Below are positions 25,563 to 33,329 of a DNA stretch of 64,000 nucleotides, in pieces; within the stretch, counting starts at the first letter, position 1, and the number at the start of each line of letters is the position of its first letter. The DNA lies in assembly GCA_934464705.1 (NCBI GenBank), contig CAKSKB010000011.1:22587-86586 (forward strand), written 5' to 3'. The position numbers and the translations under genes were made by a program. Source of the DNA: an uncultured Clostridia bacterium. GTDB lineage: Bacteria; Bacillota; Clostridia; HGM11514. The notes beneath the pieces are model-generated. The model was not told the DNA's origin. It ran no database searches and saw only the letters and a program-made list of their open reading frames with translations.

Positions 25563-27305
25563 TTACTCTACATCCTGCAGAGCGTCGTAACCTTCTTCAC
25601 CGGTTCTTACCTTTACAACATTTTCAACATCGTAAACGAAAATCTTACCGTCGCCGATATGACCGGTGTAGAGTACCTTCTTTGCGGTTTCGATTACAGA
25701 CCTTACCGGAATCTTGCTTACAACGATATCAACCTGAACCTTCGGCAGAAGATTTGTTTCAACCGGAACGCCTCTGTAGTATTCGGGTTTACCCTTCTGC
25801 TGACCGCAGCCCATTACATGAGTTACCGTCATACCGGTTATACCGAGTTTAATCATAGCGTTCTTGAGAGCGTCGAACCTTGCTTCCTTGCAGACGATTT
25901 CAATCTTTGTGAATTTAGGTTCGCCTTCCGGCTTTTCCTTCTTGGGAGCGGTGTTATCCTCAACCGCAACAGCCTTTGAAACCGGAACATCGCCTGTGAT
26001 TTCAGCTTCGTAATCCGCAGCTATTGTGTCGGGTTCCATAGCGATTCCGGCATAGGCTGTGAGAAGCCCGTGTTCGGAAATATCAAGGCCGGCAATTTCG
26101 TCCTCAGCCGACGCACGAAGACCGATTGTATGCTTGATTACCATAAACACGATTGTGATTACCACGCCGACATACGCAATTACCGTAAGCACGCCGAGCG
26201 TCTGAACACCGAGGAACTTGAATCCGCCGCCGTAGAAAAGACCCTTCATTACAGGGAGGCTTCCGTCCGCCTCTGCAACGCCGCCGGTTGAGAAAAGACC
26301 GAGGAGAATCGTTCCTACCGAACCGCACACGCCGTGAACGGAGATTGCGCCGACGGGGTCATCGATTTTAGCCTTTTTGTCGAAAAATTCAACAGCAAGA
26401 ACAATCAGGAAACCAAAGATAATACCCATGATTGCCGCACCGAGAGGGCTTACGGTATCGCAGCCCGCGGTGATACCTACCAAACCTGCAAGCGCTGCGT
26501 TATAAGTCATGGAAACATCGGGTTTACCGTAGCGGATCCATGTAAATATAAGCGTTGTACAGCAGGCAACGGCAGCTGCTATGTTAGTGTTGAAGAAAAT
26601 AAGTCCGGCACGGCTGAGCTGTGCATCTGAATCCATGCCGACGGTCGATGCGCCGTTGAATCCGAACCAGCAGAACCACAGAACAAATACGCCGAGTGCC
26701 GCTGCTGTTACATTGTGACCGAGAATTGCTCTGGGCTTGCCTTCCTTATCATATTTGCCGATACGGGGCCCGAGGATTGCGGCACCGATAAGTGCGCACA
26801 CGCCGCCGACCATATGTACCGCAGTTGAACCGGCAAAATCATGAAATCCGAGCTGTGCAAGCCAGCCGCCGCCCCAGATCCAGTGACCGGAAACCGGGTA
26901 AATAATAAGCGAAATCGCCGCCGAGTATATACAGTATGCGCTGAACTTTGTGCGTTCTGCCATCGCACCCGAAACAATTGTTGCGGAGGTTGCGCAGAAC
27001 ACCGTCTGGAAAATCGCATATGCCCAAAGCGGTACGCCCTCGGGGAGAATTGCCGAATAATCCTTCATAATCATCGGGTCAATCCAGCCGAAAAGCGCTG
27101 TGCCCGTTCCGAACATCACGCCGAATCCGAACAGCCAGAAACACGGCGTTCCGATACAGAAGTCCATGAGGTTCTTCATCAATATGTTACCTGTGTTTTT
27201 AGCCCTTGTAAAACCTGCCTCGCAGAGGGAAAAACCCGCCTGCATAAAGAATACCAACGCTGCACCGAGCAGCACCCAAATCGTATTTACTGCACTGAAT
27301 TCCAT
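25563..27305 (-). CDS. amt: Ammonium transporter fused to a PII (GlnB/GlnK) domain
   Basis: A 580-residue fusion. Residues 1-430 form an Amt channel with about eleven membrane helices, including the family segments FFMQAGFSLCEAG at the start and GWIDPMIMKDYSA-like loops. After an acidic linker (about 430-465), residues 466-580 are a complete PII domain: the T-loop lies around EYYRGVPVETNL and the B-loop reads TGHIGDGKIF. The PII domain normally plugs the channel according to 2-oxoglutarate and ATP levels; here gating would be intramolecular. The ATG at 27305 is preferred, with GGAATGGAG upstream. The gene lies downstream of glnN and just before the Asn T-box. Confidence 0.93.
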   Translation of the reverse strand: MEFSAVNTIWVLLGAALVFFMQAGFSLCEAGFTRAKNTGNILMKNLMDFCIGTPCFWLFGFGVMFGTGTALFGWIDPMIMKDYSAILPEGVPLWAYAIFQTVFCATSATIVSGAMAERTKFSAYCIYSAAISLIIYPVSGHWIWGGGWLAQLGFHDFAGSTAVHMVGGVCALIGAAILGPRIGKYDKEGKPRAILGHNVTAAALGVFVLWFCWFGFNGASTVGMDSDAQLSRAGLIFFNTNIAAAVACCTTLIFTWIRYGKPDVSMTYNAALAGLVGITAGCDTVSPLGAAIMGIIFGFLIVLAVEFFDKKAKIDDPVGAISVHGVCGSVGTILLGLFSTGGVAEADGSLPVMKGLFYGGGFKFLGVQTLGVLTVIAYVGVVITIVFMVIKHTIGLRASAEDEIAGLDISEHGLLTAYAGIAMEPDTIAADYEAEITGDVPVSKAVAVEDNTAPKKEKPEGEPKFTKIEIVCKEARFDALKNAMIKLGITGMTVTHVMGCGQQKGKPEYYRGVPVETNLLPKVQVDIVVSKIPVRSVIETAKKVLYTGHIGDGKIFVYDVENVVKVRTGEEGYDALQDVE

Positions 27306-27365
27306 ATTAATCAACTCCATTCCCACATTTTTCAATTTTATATTGATTTATTATTGCATATAAAT

Positions 27366-27671
27366 GCTTCGCAGAGGGAAAAACCCGCCTGCATAAGGGC
27401 GGACAATATCCGCATCCTCATCGTCTTATGACGGCTGATTTTTGCCCTTTTCGGCTTGTCGTCATTGAAAGGCGGCAGCCTGTCGGCTTTCTCCGCACCA
27501 AAAATGACTAAAAATCATCTCGCCATAAGCACAAAGCTGATTAAGGAAAACAGTCAGTAAAACCGATGATAATGCGGAGATTGTCCGCCCGAATACCAAC
27601 GCTGCACCGAGCAGCACCCAAATCGTATTTACTGCACTGAATTCCATATTAATCAACTCCATTCCCACATT
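27366..27671 (-). pseudogene. Partial duplicate of the amt start, split by a MITE-like insertion
   Basis: Bases 27591-27671 and 27366-27396 together repeat the first about 110 bp of the amt gene and its ribosome site (27217-27329) almost exactly. The copy covers the leader and roughly the first 37 codons, then ends. A 194-bp inverted-repeat element interrupts it. The remaining frame from 27668 down to 27462 reads through into the element and does not make a transporter. The copy lies between glnN and the intact amt gene. Confidence 0.85.
27397..27590. mobile_element. MITE-like element, 194 bp with terminal inverted repeats
   Basis: The ends GGGCGGACAATATCCGCAT (27397-27415) and ATGCGGAGATTGTCCGCCC (27572-27590) are inverted repeats matching at 18 of 19 positions, and similarity extends inward through TCATCG. 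There is no coding capacity for a transposase. Comparison with the intact amt copy gives an exact insertion point: the flanks join as CATAA/GAATA where the parent reads CATAAAGAATA. No target duplication is evident; one A is missing. Confidence 0.75.
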
Positions 27672-27680
27672 CTAAAATTA

Positions 27681-29783
27681 TTATCTTACGCCGAACAGCA
27701 AATCACCGTAGGTCGGGAAAGGCCAGTATGTGCTGTCGGTTATTGTTTCCGCTTCGTCCGCAGCGGCTCTCAGAAGTTCCATCTTGGGAAGAATACTGTC
27801 GCGGATAAAGTTTGCCTGAGGTTCAACGCTTTCAATTCCTTTAAGCTGCGTTGCTGCGTCCTCGAGTGATTCGGCACGGTCGTAAATCATATCTTCAAGC
27901 GTTGAAAGCCTTGTGATTACCGTGCTTTCGTACCTTGCGGGGATTCCCGCGTCAAGCGCCTTTTTCTTGGAAACCGTCTTAACCATATCGGAAACATACT
28001 TTTCGATAGCCGGCAGAATTTCCTTTTTCGCCATGTCAATCATGGTGAGCGCTTCGATATTTACAGCCTTAACATAGTTTTCAAGCATGATTTCGCATCT
28101 TGATTCAAGCTCGGGCTTTGTGAATACCTTTTGTTTCATGAGCATATCCGCATTCTTTTTATCAAGAAGATGCGGCATGCAGTCAGCCGTTGTCTTGTAG
28201 TTTGAAAGACCTCTCCTTGCGGCTTCCGCCATCCATTCGTCGCCGTAGCCGTTTCCGCCGAATATGATTCTCTTATGTTCGCCGATTGTTGCTTTGATAA
28301 GGTCGTGAAGTTCGCTTTCAAAATCTTTTGCTGATTCAAGCTTGTCGGCAAATTCCTCGAGAACTTCGGCAACTGCGCTGTTGAGCATGATGTTTGCGCA
28401 CGCTATGCTGTTTGAAGAACCGAGCATTCTGAACTCGAATTTATTGCCCGTGAATGCAAACGGCGATGTTCTGTTTCTGTCGGTTGCGTCCTTTTTGAAT
28501 TCGGGGAGAATGTCAACGCCGAGTTTCATTTTGGATTTCTTTCCGGCTTCGTATGCGGTGTCGTTCTCGATTGCGTCCAAAACCGCCTCAAGTTCCTCGC
28601 CGAGGAATATCGAAATAACTGCCGGAGGCGCTTCGTTTGCGCCGAGTCTGTGGTCGTTTCCTGCGGTGGCAACGGAAATTCTGAGCAAATCCTGATACTC
28701 GTCAACCGCTTTGATTACCGCTACCAAAAACAGCAGGAACTGTGCGTTTTCATAAGGAGTTTCGCCCGGAGTAAGAAGATTTACGCCGGTGTCGGTCGAA
28801 ATCGACCAGTTATTGTGCTTACCGCTTCCGTTAACTCCGTCAAACGGCTTCTCGTGAAGCAGACACACAAGCCCGTGCTTTGCGGCAACCTTTTGCATAA
28901 TCTCCATTGTCAGCTGATTGTGGTCGGTTGCGATATTCGTTGTGGAATAAATCGGAGCAAGTTCATGCTGTGCCGGTGCAACCTCATTGTGCTGCGTTTT
29001 TGCCAGGATTCCGAGTTTCCAAAGCTCATCGTTAAGGTCCTGCATGAACGCCGCTACCCTCGGCTTGATTACCCCGAAGTAATGATCATCCATTTCCTGT
29101 CCTTTCGGTGCTTTCGCTCCGAAGAGGGTTCTTCCGGTATAAACAAGGTCGTGACGCTTATTGTACATCTCCCTGTCCACAAGAAAGTATTCCTGTTCCG
29201 GTCCGACAGATGTTGAAACCATATGTACACTGTCATTCCCGAAGAGCTTCAGAACCCTGAGTGCCTGCTTATTGAGCGCCGCCATTGACCTGAGCAGCGG
29301 AGTCTTTTTATCGAGCGCCTCGCCGGTATATGAGCAGAACGCCGTAGGAATACAAAGCGTTTTATCCTTTATAAATGCGTAAGAGGTGGGGTCCCATGCG
29401 GTGTAGCCTCTCGCTTCAAATGTCGCCCTCAGTCCGCCCGAAGGAAACGATGATGCGTCCGGTTCGCCTTTTATAAGTTCCTTTCCGGAGAACTCCATTA
29501 TCACGCCGCCGTCGGGTGCCGGAGAAATGAAGCTGTCATGCTTCTCCGCCGTTACGCCTGTCATAGGTTGAAACCAATGAGTGTAATGGGTAGCTCCCAT
29601 CTCAACCGCCCAATCCTTCATTGCAAGTGCAACAGCATTGGCAAGAGAGATGTCAAGTTGCTTGCCTTCCTCGATTGTCTTTTTGATTGAATTATAGACC
29701 TTTGCCGAAAGCCTTGCTTTCATTTGTCTGTCATCAAACACATTCTTTCCGAACATTTCCGGTACTGTTACCATTCTTATCAA
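27681..29783 (-). CDS. glnN: Glutamine synthetase type III
   Basis: A 700-residue GSIII enzyme making glutamine from glutamate, ammonium and ATP. The N-terminal MFGKNVFDDRQMKARL segment, VGPEQEYFLVD near residue 200, NEVAPAQHELAPIY near residue 270, and the nucleotide-binding HKGVNGSGKHNNWSI-like stretch near residue 320 identify the class, which forms large double-ring dodecamers. GAAAGG precedes the start codon. Transcription begins at a consensus promoter and meets an early terminator hairpin, so expression is probably set by antitermination. The amt gene follows downstream on the same strand. Confidence 0.96.
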   Translation of the reverse strand: MIRMVTVPEMFGKNVFDDRQMKARLSAKVYNSIKKTIEEGKQLDISLANAVALAMKDWAVEMGATHYTHWFQPMTGVTAEKHDSFISPAPDGGVIMEFSGKELIKGEPDASSFPSGGLRATFEARGYTAWDPTSYAFIKDKTLCIPTAFCSYTGEALDKKTPLLRSMAALNKQALRVLKLFGNDSVHMVSTSVGPEQEYFLVDREMYNKRHDLVYTGRTLFGAKAPKGQEMDDHYFGVIKPRVAAFMQDLNDELWKLGILAKTQHNEVAPAQHELAPIYSTTNIATDHNQLTMEIMQKVAAKHGLVCLLHEKPFDGVNGSGKHNNWSISTDTGVNLLTPGETPYENAQFLLFLVAVIKAVDEYQDLLRISVATAGNDHRLGANEAPPAVISIFLGEELEAVLDAIENDTAYEAGKKSKMKLGVDILPEFKKDATDRNRTSPFAFTGNKFEFRMLGSSNSIACANIMLNSAVAEVLEEFADKLESAKDFESELHDLIKATIGEHKRIIFGGNGYGDEWMAEAARRGLSNYKTTADCMPHLLDKKNADMLMKQKVFTKPELESRCEIMLENYVKAVNIEALTMIDMAKKEILPAIEKYVSDMVKTVSKKKALDAGIPARYESTVITRLSTLEDMIYDRAESLEDAATQLKGIESVEPQANFIRDSILPKMELLRAAADEAETITDSTYWPFPTYGDLLFGVR

Positions 29784-29800
29784 CCTTTCTTTTTTGAAAT

Positions 29801-29853
29801 AAAAAAAGACAAGGATGCTGTAGCCGGGTAAATTCCCGCAGGCATCCTTGCCT
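29801..29853 (-). terminator. glnN leader attenuator with overlapping dual hexaloop hairpins
   Basis: In the minus-strand RNA CAAGGATGC (29842-29850) pairs with GCATCCTTG (29810-29818) and TCTTTTTTT follows: an intrinsic terminator only a few bases after the predicted transcription start. The same bases can form hairpin P1, AGGC-AAGGAU-GCCU (29840-29853), and P2, CGGG-AAUUUA-CCCG (29825-29838), joined by one base. P1 and the terminator exclude each other. Six-base loops starting with A and with G at position four are the ANTAR-protein recognition pattern; P1 fits, P2 has U at position four. Confidence 0.75.
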
Positions 29854-29863
29854 TATGTTTTGC

Positions 29864-29892
29864 ATTATACACCCTTTTTTCGCATTTGTCAA
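29864..29892 (-). promoter_or_regulatory. sigma-A promoter of glnN
   Basis: Perfect TTGACA (29887-29892) and TATAAT (29864-29869) on the minus strand with a 17-bp spacer. Confidence 0.92.
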
Positions 29893-29971
29893 TACCTTTT
29901 TTCAAAAAAATTTGATTTTTTTTGCGAAATATCGGTTGCTACCTATTTATATAATTTTCTATGATTTTCGC

Positions 29972-30067
29972 CTATACATTGTCTATATCAATTCCCATAT
30001 CGGAAAACATATCCTCAACGCTTTCAAAAGCCTTCCGGTTTTTAGTATCGTTTTCCGACTCTTTCAT
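29972..30067 (-). CDS. Possible 31-residue small protein
   Basis: A short frame between the divergent nitrogen operons encodes an acidic peptide ending SVEDMFSDMGIDIDNV. A sigma-A-like promoter lies upstream (TTGATT at 30124-30129, TATAAT at 30100-30105, 18-bp spacer). No good ribosome site precedes the ATG, which argues against translation. The DMFxDMGIxID ending looks protein-like and is reminiscent of small antitoxin tails, but that is only an impression. It could also be a regulatory RNA. I do not recognise the product. Confidence 0.3.
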   Translation of the reverse strand: MKESENDTKNRKAFESVEDMFSDMGIDIDNV

Positions 30068-30186
30068 TATTTCTGATTTTCTGAATTTCTTACACTTTTA
30101 TTATATGCTCTTTCCGGAAAAAAAATCAAGTGTTTTTAATAATTTGTTTTTTTAAGCCTGAATCCAAAAAAATCCGAAATACCCCC

Positions 30187-30215
30187 TTGACAACGGCCGA
30201 AAAAAGTGGTATAAT
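30187..30215 (+). promoter_or_regulatory. sigma-A promoter of the split GOGAT operon
   Basis: Perfect TTGACA (30187-30192) and TATAAT (30210-30215) with a 17-bp spacer. Predicted start of transcription near 30222. Confidence 0.93.
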
Positions 30216-30225
30216 AGCGTTACCG

Positions 30226-30283
30226 ATAAACAAAGGCGTTTATTTTGGGTGCAGTGCACCCGAAATGAGCGTCTTATTTTTTA
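30226..30283 (+). terminator. GOGAT-operon leader attenuator with ANTAR-type hexaloop
   Basis: Bases 30233-30252 pair with 30256-30275 over 20 bp (with G-U pairs) around AGT, followed by ATTTTTTA: a very strong terminator at the 5' end of the leader. The alternative hairpin AUAAAC-AAAGGC-GUUUAU (30226-30243) uses the same 5' arm and has a six-base loop with A at position one and G at position four, the ANTAR recognition pattern. A protein that stabilises it would allow readthrough. No clear second hexaloop is visible. Confidence 0.75.
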
Positions 30284-30305
30284 TATTTTAGAAAGGCTGA
30301 TGACC

Positions 30306-31394
30306 ATGAAATCATTAGAGGGACAAATCAGAATCCCCTCCGGCTGCGCAATTTCGGCAGTCATTTCGAGGGACGGCAACACCATGACCGGTGAAAAAAT
30401 CATCGAAAGCATGCGCCCCATGCACGACCGTTCAAACGGTCTTGGCGGCGGCTTTGCGGCTTACGGAATCTACCCGGACTACAAAGACTTTTACGCGCTG
30501 CACATTTTCTACAATGACAACGGCGCAAAAGCGGTCTGCGAAAAATATCTTCGCGACAGCTTTGAAATCGTGAAGGCGGAGAACATTCCCACACGAAAGC
30601 ACCCGAGGATTACGGACGAGCCGCTGATATGGAGATATTTTGTTGCTCCTCTGTCATCCGTTCTTTCAAGAATGCAGCTTGACGAAAAGGAATACACAGC
30701 AAGGGTTGTTATGAGAATCAATACAAAAATCGAAGGCGCATATGTTTTTTCGAGCGGAAAAAACATGGGTGCGTTCAAGGCGGTGGGTTTTCCGGAAGAT
30801 GTCGGCGAATTTTACAGGCTTGACGAATACAAGGCTTACTGCTGGACGGCGCACGGGCGCTATCCCACAAACACTCCCGGCTGGTGGGGCGGCGCACATC
30901 CGTTTGGTCTGCTTGACTACACGGTTGTGCACAACGGCGAGATTTCCTCCTATGACGCAAACAGGCGGTGCATAGAGATGTTCGGCTACAAATGCACGCT
31001 GCAGACCGACACCGAGGTTATAACCTACATCGCCGACTACCTTTTAAGAAAACAGAAGCTCACGCTTGAGGAAGCGGCGTCCGTTATTGCGGCACCCTTC
31101 TGGAGCACGATTGAAACACGGGAGGACGGAGAACTTCTGAAATACCTGCGCTGCATTTACCCGAGCCTTCTTATAACCGGACCGTTCTCGATAATCTTAG
31201 GCTTCAGCGGCGGACTTATGGCGCTTAACGACCGTCTTAAACTCAGAAGCATGGTTGTCGGCGAAAAGGACGACAAGGTGTACATCGCAAGCGAGGAAGC
31301 GGCGATAAGAACCATGGAACCGGACGCCGAAAACATCTACTCCCCGGCGGGCGGAGAACCGGTTATCGTTAAAGTGAAGGAGGGCAGATTCTGA
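30306..31394 (+). CDS. Split glutamate synthase: class II glutamine amidotransferase subunit
   Basis: A 362-residue protein corresponding to the N-terminal glutaminase domain of glutamate synthase, which releases ammonia from glutamine. The likely nucleophile is Cys15 in IPSGCAISA. Core motifs include HGRYPTNTPGWWGGAHPF near residue 190 and HNGEISSYDANRR near residue 213. The ATG at 30306 is used because GAAAGG precedes it; an upstream frame would begin inside the leader terminator. Its stop overlaps the next gene by one base. It is the first gene of a five-part GOGAT operon of the type found in many anaerobes and archaea. Confidence 0.88.
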   Translation: MKSLEGQIRIPSGCAISAVISRDGNTMTGEKIIESMRPMHDRSNGLGGGFAAYGIYPDYKDFYALHIFYNDNGAKAVCEKYLRDSFEIVKAENIPTRKHPRITDEPLIWRYFVAPLSSVLSRMQLDEKEYTARVVMRINTKIEGAYVFSSGKNMGAFKAVGFPEDVGEFYRLDEYKAYCWTAHGRYPTNTPGWWGGAHPFGLLDYTVVHNGEISSYDANRRCIEMFGYKCTLQTDTEVITYIADYLLRKQKLTLEEAASVIAAPFWSTIETREDGELLKYLRCIYPSLLITGPFSIILGFSGGLMALNDRLKLRSMVVGEKDDKVYIASEEAAIRTMEPDAENIYSPAGGEPVIVKVKEGRF

Positions 31395-32899
31395 TGTCAG
31401 TGAATTTTATATATCCGGAATTTGAAGTTGTCAGAAACGAACAAAGGTGCATAAAGTGCCGTGTGTGCGAGAGGCAATGCGCAAACGAGGTGCACAGGCT
31501 TGACCCGGAGCACGGCATTATGATAAGCGACGAGGCAAAGTGCGTCAACTGCCAGAGGTGCGTATGCCTTTGCCCGACAAGAGCGCTTAAAATCGTAAAA
31601 AGCGACTGCCGTCTGCGTGAGAATGCAAACTGGTCGAACGACACGATAAACGAAATCTACAAACAGGCGTCCAGCGGCGGCGTTTTGCTGTCGTCGATGG
31701 GAAACCCCAAACCTCTGCCGGTTTACTGGGACAAAATTCTTATTAATGCATCGCAGGTTACAAACCCGTCAATCGATCCCCTCCGCGAGCCTATGGAAAC
31801 AAAAGTTTTCCTCGGCAAAAAGCCGGACAAAATCGAGCGTGACGAAAACGGCAATATAATCTGCAAAACCGAACCCCAGCTTGAACTTGATGTTCCGATT
31901 ATGTTCTCGGCGATGAGTTACGGTTCCATAAGCTACAACGCTCACGAATCGCTTGCCAGAGCCGCAACGGAACTGGGCATTTACTACAACACCGGTGAGG
32001 GCGGTCTGCATGAGGACTTCTATGTTTACGGTCCGAACACAATCGTTCAGGTTGCGTCGGGAAGATTCGGCGTTCACAAGGACTATCTCGAAGCCGGCGC
32101 AGCGGTTGAAATAAAAATGGGTCAGGGTGCAAAACCGGGAATCGGCGGTCATCTTCCGGGAACGAAAATCGTCGGCGATGTTTCAAAAACCCGTATGATT
32201 CCCGAAGGGTCGGACGCAATCTCCCCCGCTCCGCACCACGACATATATTCAATAGAAGATTTAAGGCAGCTTGTATATTCGCTCAAGGAAGCAACAGAAT
32301 ACAAAAAGCCGATTATAGTTAAGGTTGCGGCGGTGCACAACATTGCGGCAATCGCAAGCGGTATCGCAAGAAGCGGTGCGGACATCATCGCAATCGACGG
32401 ATTCCGCGGCGGCACGGGCGCAGCCCCGACAAGAATCAGGGACAATGTGGGCATACCGATTGAACTTGCTCTTGCGGCGGTTGATTCAAGGCTCAGGGAA
32501 GAAGGAATCAGAAACACCGTTTCCCTCGTTGTGGGCGGAAGCATCAGAAGCGCTTCCGATGTGGTAAAGGCAATCGCTCTCGGAGCGGACGCATGCTACA
32601 TTGCAACAAGCGCACTGCTTGCCCTCGGGTGCCACCTTTGCAGAACCTGCCAGAGCGGCAAGTGCAACTGGGGAATAGCAACCCAGCGCCCGGAACTTGT
32701 TAAAAGGCTCAATCCGGACATCGGCAGCCAAAGGCTTGTGAACCTTGTCACCGCATGGAAACATGAAATCAAGGAACTTATGGGCGGAATGGGTATCAAC
32801 TCGATAGAGGCGCTCCGCGGCAACAGGCTTATGCTCAGGGGCGTAGGATTAAACGGAAAGGAGCTTGAGATACTTGGTATCTCTCACGCAGGAGAATGA
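31394..32899 (+). CDS. Split glutamate synthase: ferredoxin/FMN-binding catalytic subunit
   Basis: A 501-residue synthase subunit. Residues 15-65 carry two [4Fe-4S] motifs (CIKCRVCERQC and CVNCQRCVCLCP); the rest is the FMN-binding central barrel of glutamate synthase, with GEGGLHEDF, AKPGIGGHLPGTK, GFRGGTGAAPTRI and a late cluster CHLCRTCQSGKCNWG that matches the 3Fe-4S Cys loop. It transfers ammonia to 2-oxoglutarate, making glutamate. Short length and the fused ferredoxin domain are typical of archaeal-type GltB cores. It overlaps genes on both sides, so the operon is tightly coupled. Confidence 0.93.
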   Translation: MSVNFIYPEFEVVRNEQRCIKCRVCERQCANEVHRLDPEHGIMISDEAKCVNCQRCVCLCPTRALKIVKSDCRLRENANWSNDTINEIYKQASSGGVLLSSMGNPKPLPVYWDKILINASQVTNPSIDPLREPMETKVFLGKKPDKIERDENGNIICKTEPQLELDVPIMFSAMSYGSISYNAHESLARAATELGIYYNTGEGGLHEDFYVYGPNTIVQVASGRFGVHKDYLEAGAAVEIKMGQGAKPGIGGHLPGTKIVGDVSKTRMIPEGSDAISPAPHHDIYSIEDLRQLVYSLKEATEYKKPIIVKVAAVHNIAAIASGIARSGADIIAIDGFRGGTGAAPTRIRDNVGIPIELALAAVDSRLREEGIRNTVSLVVGGSIRSASDVVKAIALGADACYIATSALLALGCHLCRTCQSGKCNWGIATQRPELVKRLNPDIGSQRLVNLVTAWKHEIKELMGGMGINSIEALRGNRLMLRGVGLNGKELEILGISHAGE

Positions 32900-33327
32900 A
32901 ACGAGTATATGTAAACGAAAAATGGTGCCTCGGCTGTCATCTTTGCGAGTATAACTGCGCATTTGCGGCAACGGGCGAAGACAACATGGCGCTGGCGCTT
33001 AAGGACAAGGAAATTCACCCCAAAATCCGTGTTGAGGACGACGGAAAAGTTATGTACGCCGTATCGTGCCGCCACTGCGAAGACCCGAAATGCGTTAAAT
33101 CGTGCATATCGGGAGCACTCTCGAAGGGCGACGACGGCGTTGTGAGAATCGATAAAGACATATGCATAGGCTGCCTTACCTGTATCCTGGCATGTCCCTA
33201 CGGGGCACTGACGGAAAGCGGAGGTCACGCTGCAACAAAGTGCGAACTGTGCACCGACAACAAATGCGGTATGCCTGCATGCGCCGCCGGCTGCCCGAAC
33301 AACGCAATCTGCTTTGAGGAGAGATAA
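32896..33327 (+). CDS. 4Fe-4S dicluster electron-transfer protein of the split GOGAT
   Basis: A 143-residue iron-sulfur protein related to DmsB/HycB-type subunits. It has four cysteine clusters: CLGCHLCEYNC at residues 11-21, CRHCEDPKCVKSC near residue 56, CIGCLTCILACP near residue 92 and CELCTDNKCGMPACAAGCP near residue 116. ATGA overlaps the previous stop. Probably shuttles electrons between the FAD protein encoded next and the FMN synthase subunit. Confidence 0.9.
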   Translation: MKRVYVNEKWCLGCHLCEYNCAFAATGEDNMALALKDKEIHPKIRVEDDGKVMYAVSCRHCEDPKCVKSCISGALSKGDDGVVRIDKDICIGCLTCILACPYGALTESGGHAATKCELCTDNKCGMPACAAGCPNNAICFEER

Positions 33328-33329
33328 TT

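Noticed and set aside
25302..25979. Plus-strand frame across the region before asnB
   Set aside because: It covers the T-box leader and the end of amt on the other strand; no ribosome site or recognisable domain.
27462..27668. 68-codon minus-strand frame with an Amt-like start
   Set aside because: It is the duplicated amt start reading into the inverted-repeat element, so treated as pseudogene rather than a small membrane protein.
29855..30155. Two short plus-strand frames between glnN and the GOGAT operon
   Set aside because: Low-complexity Phe/Ser-rich translations of AT-rich DNA that cross the glnN promoter.
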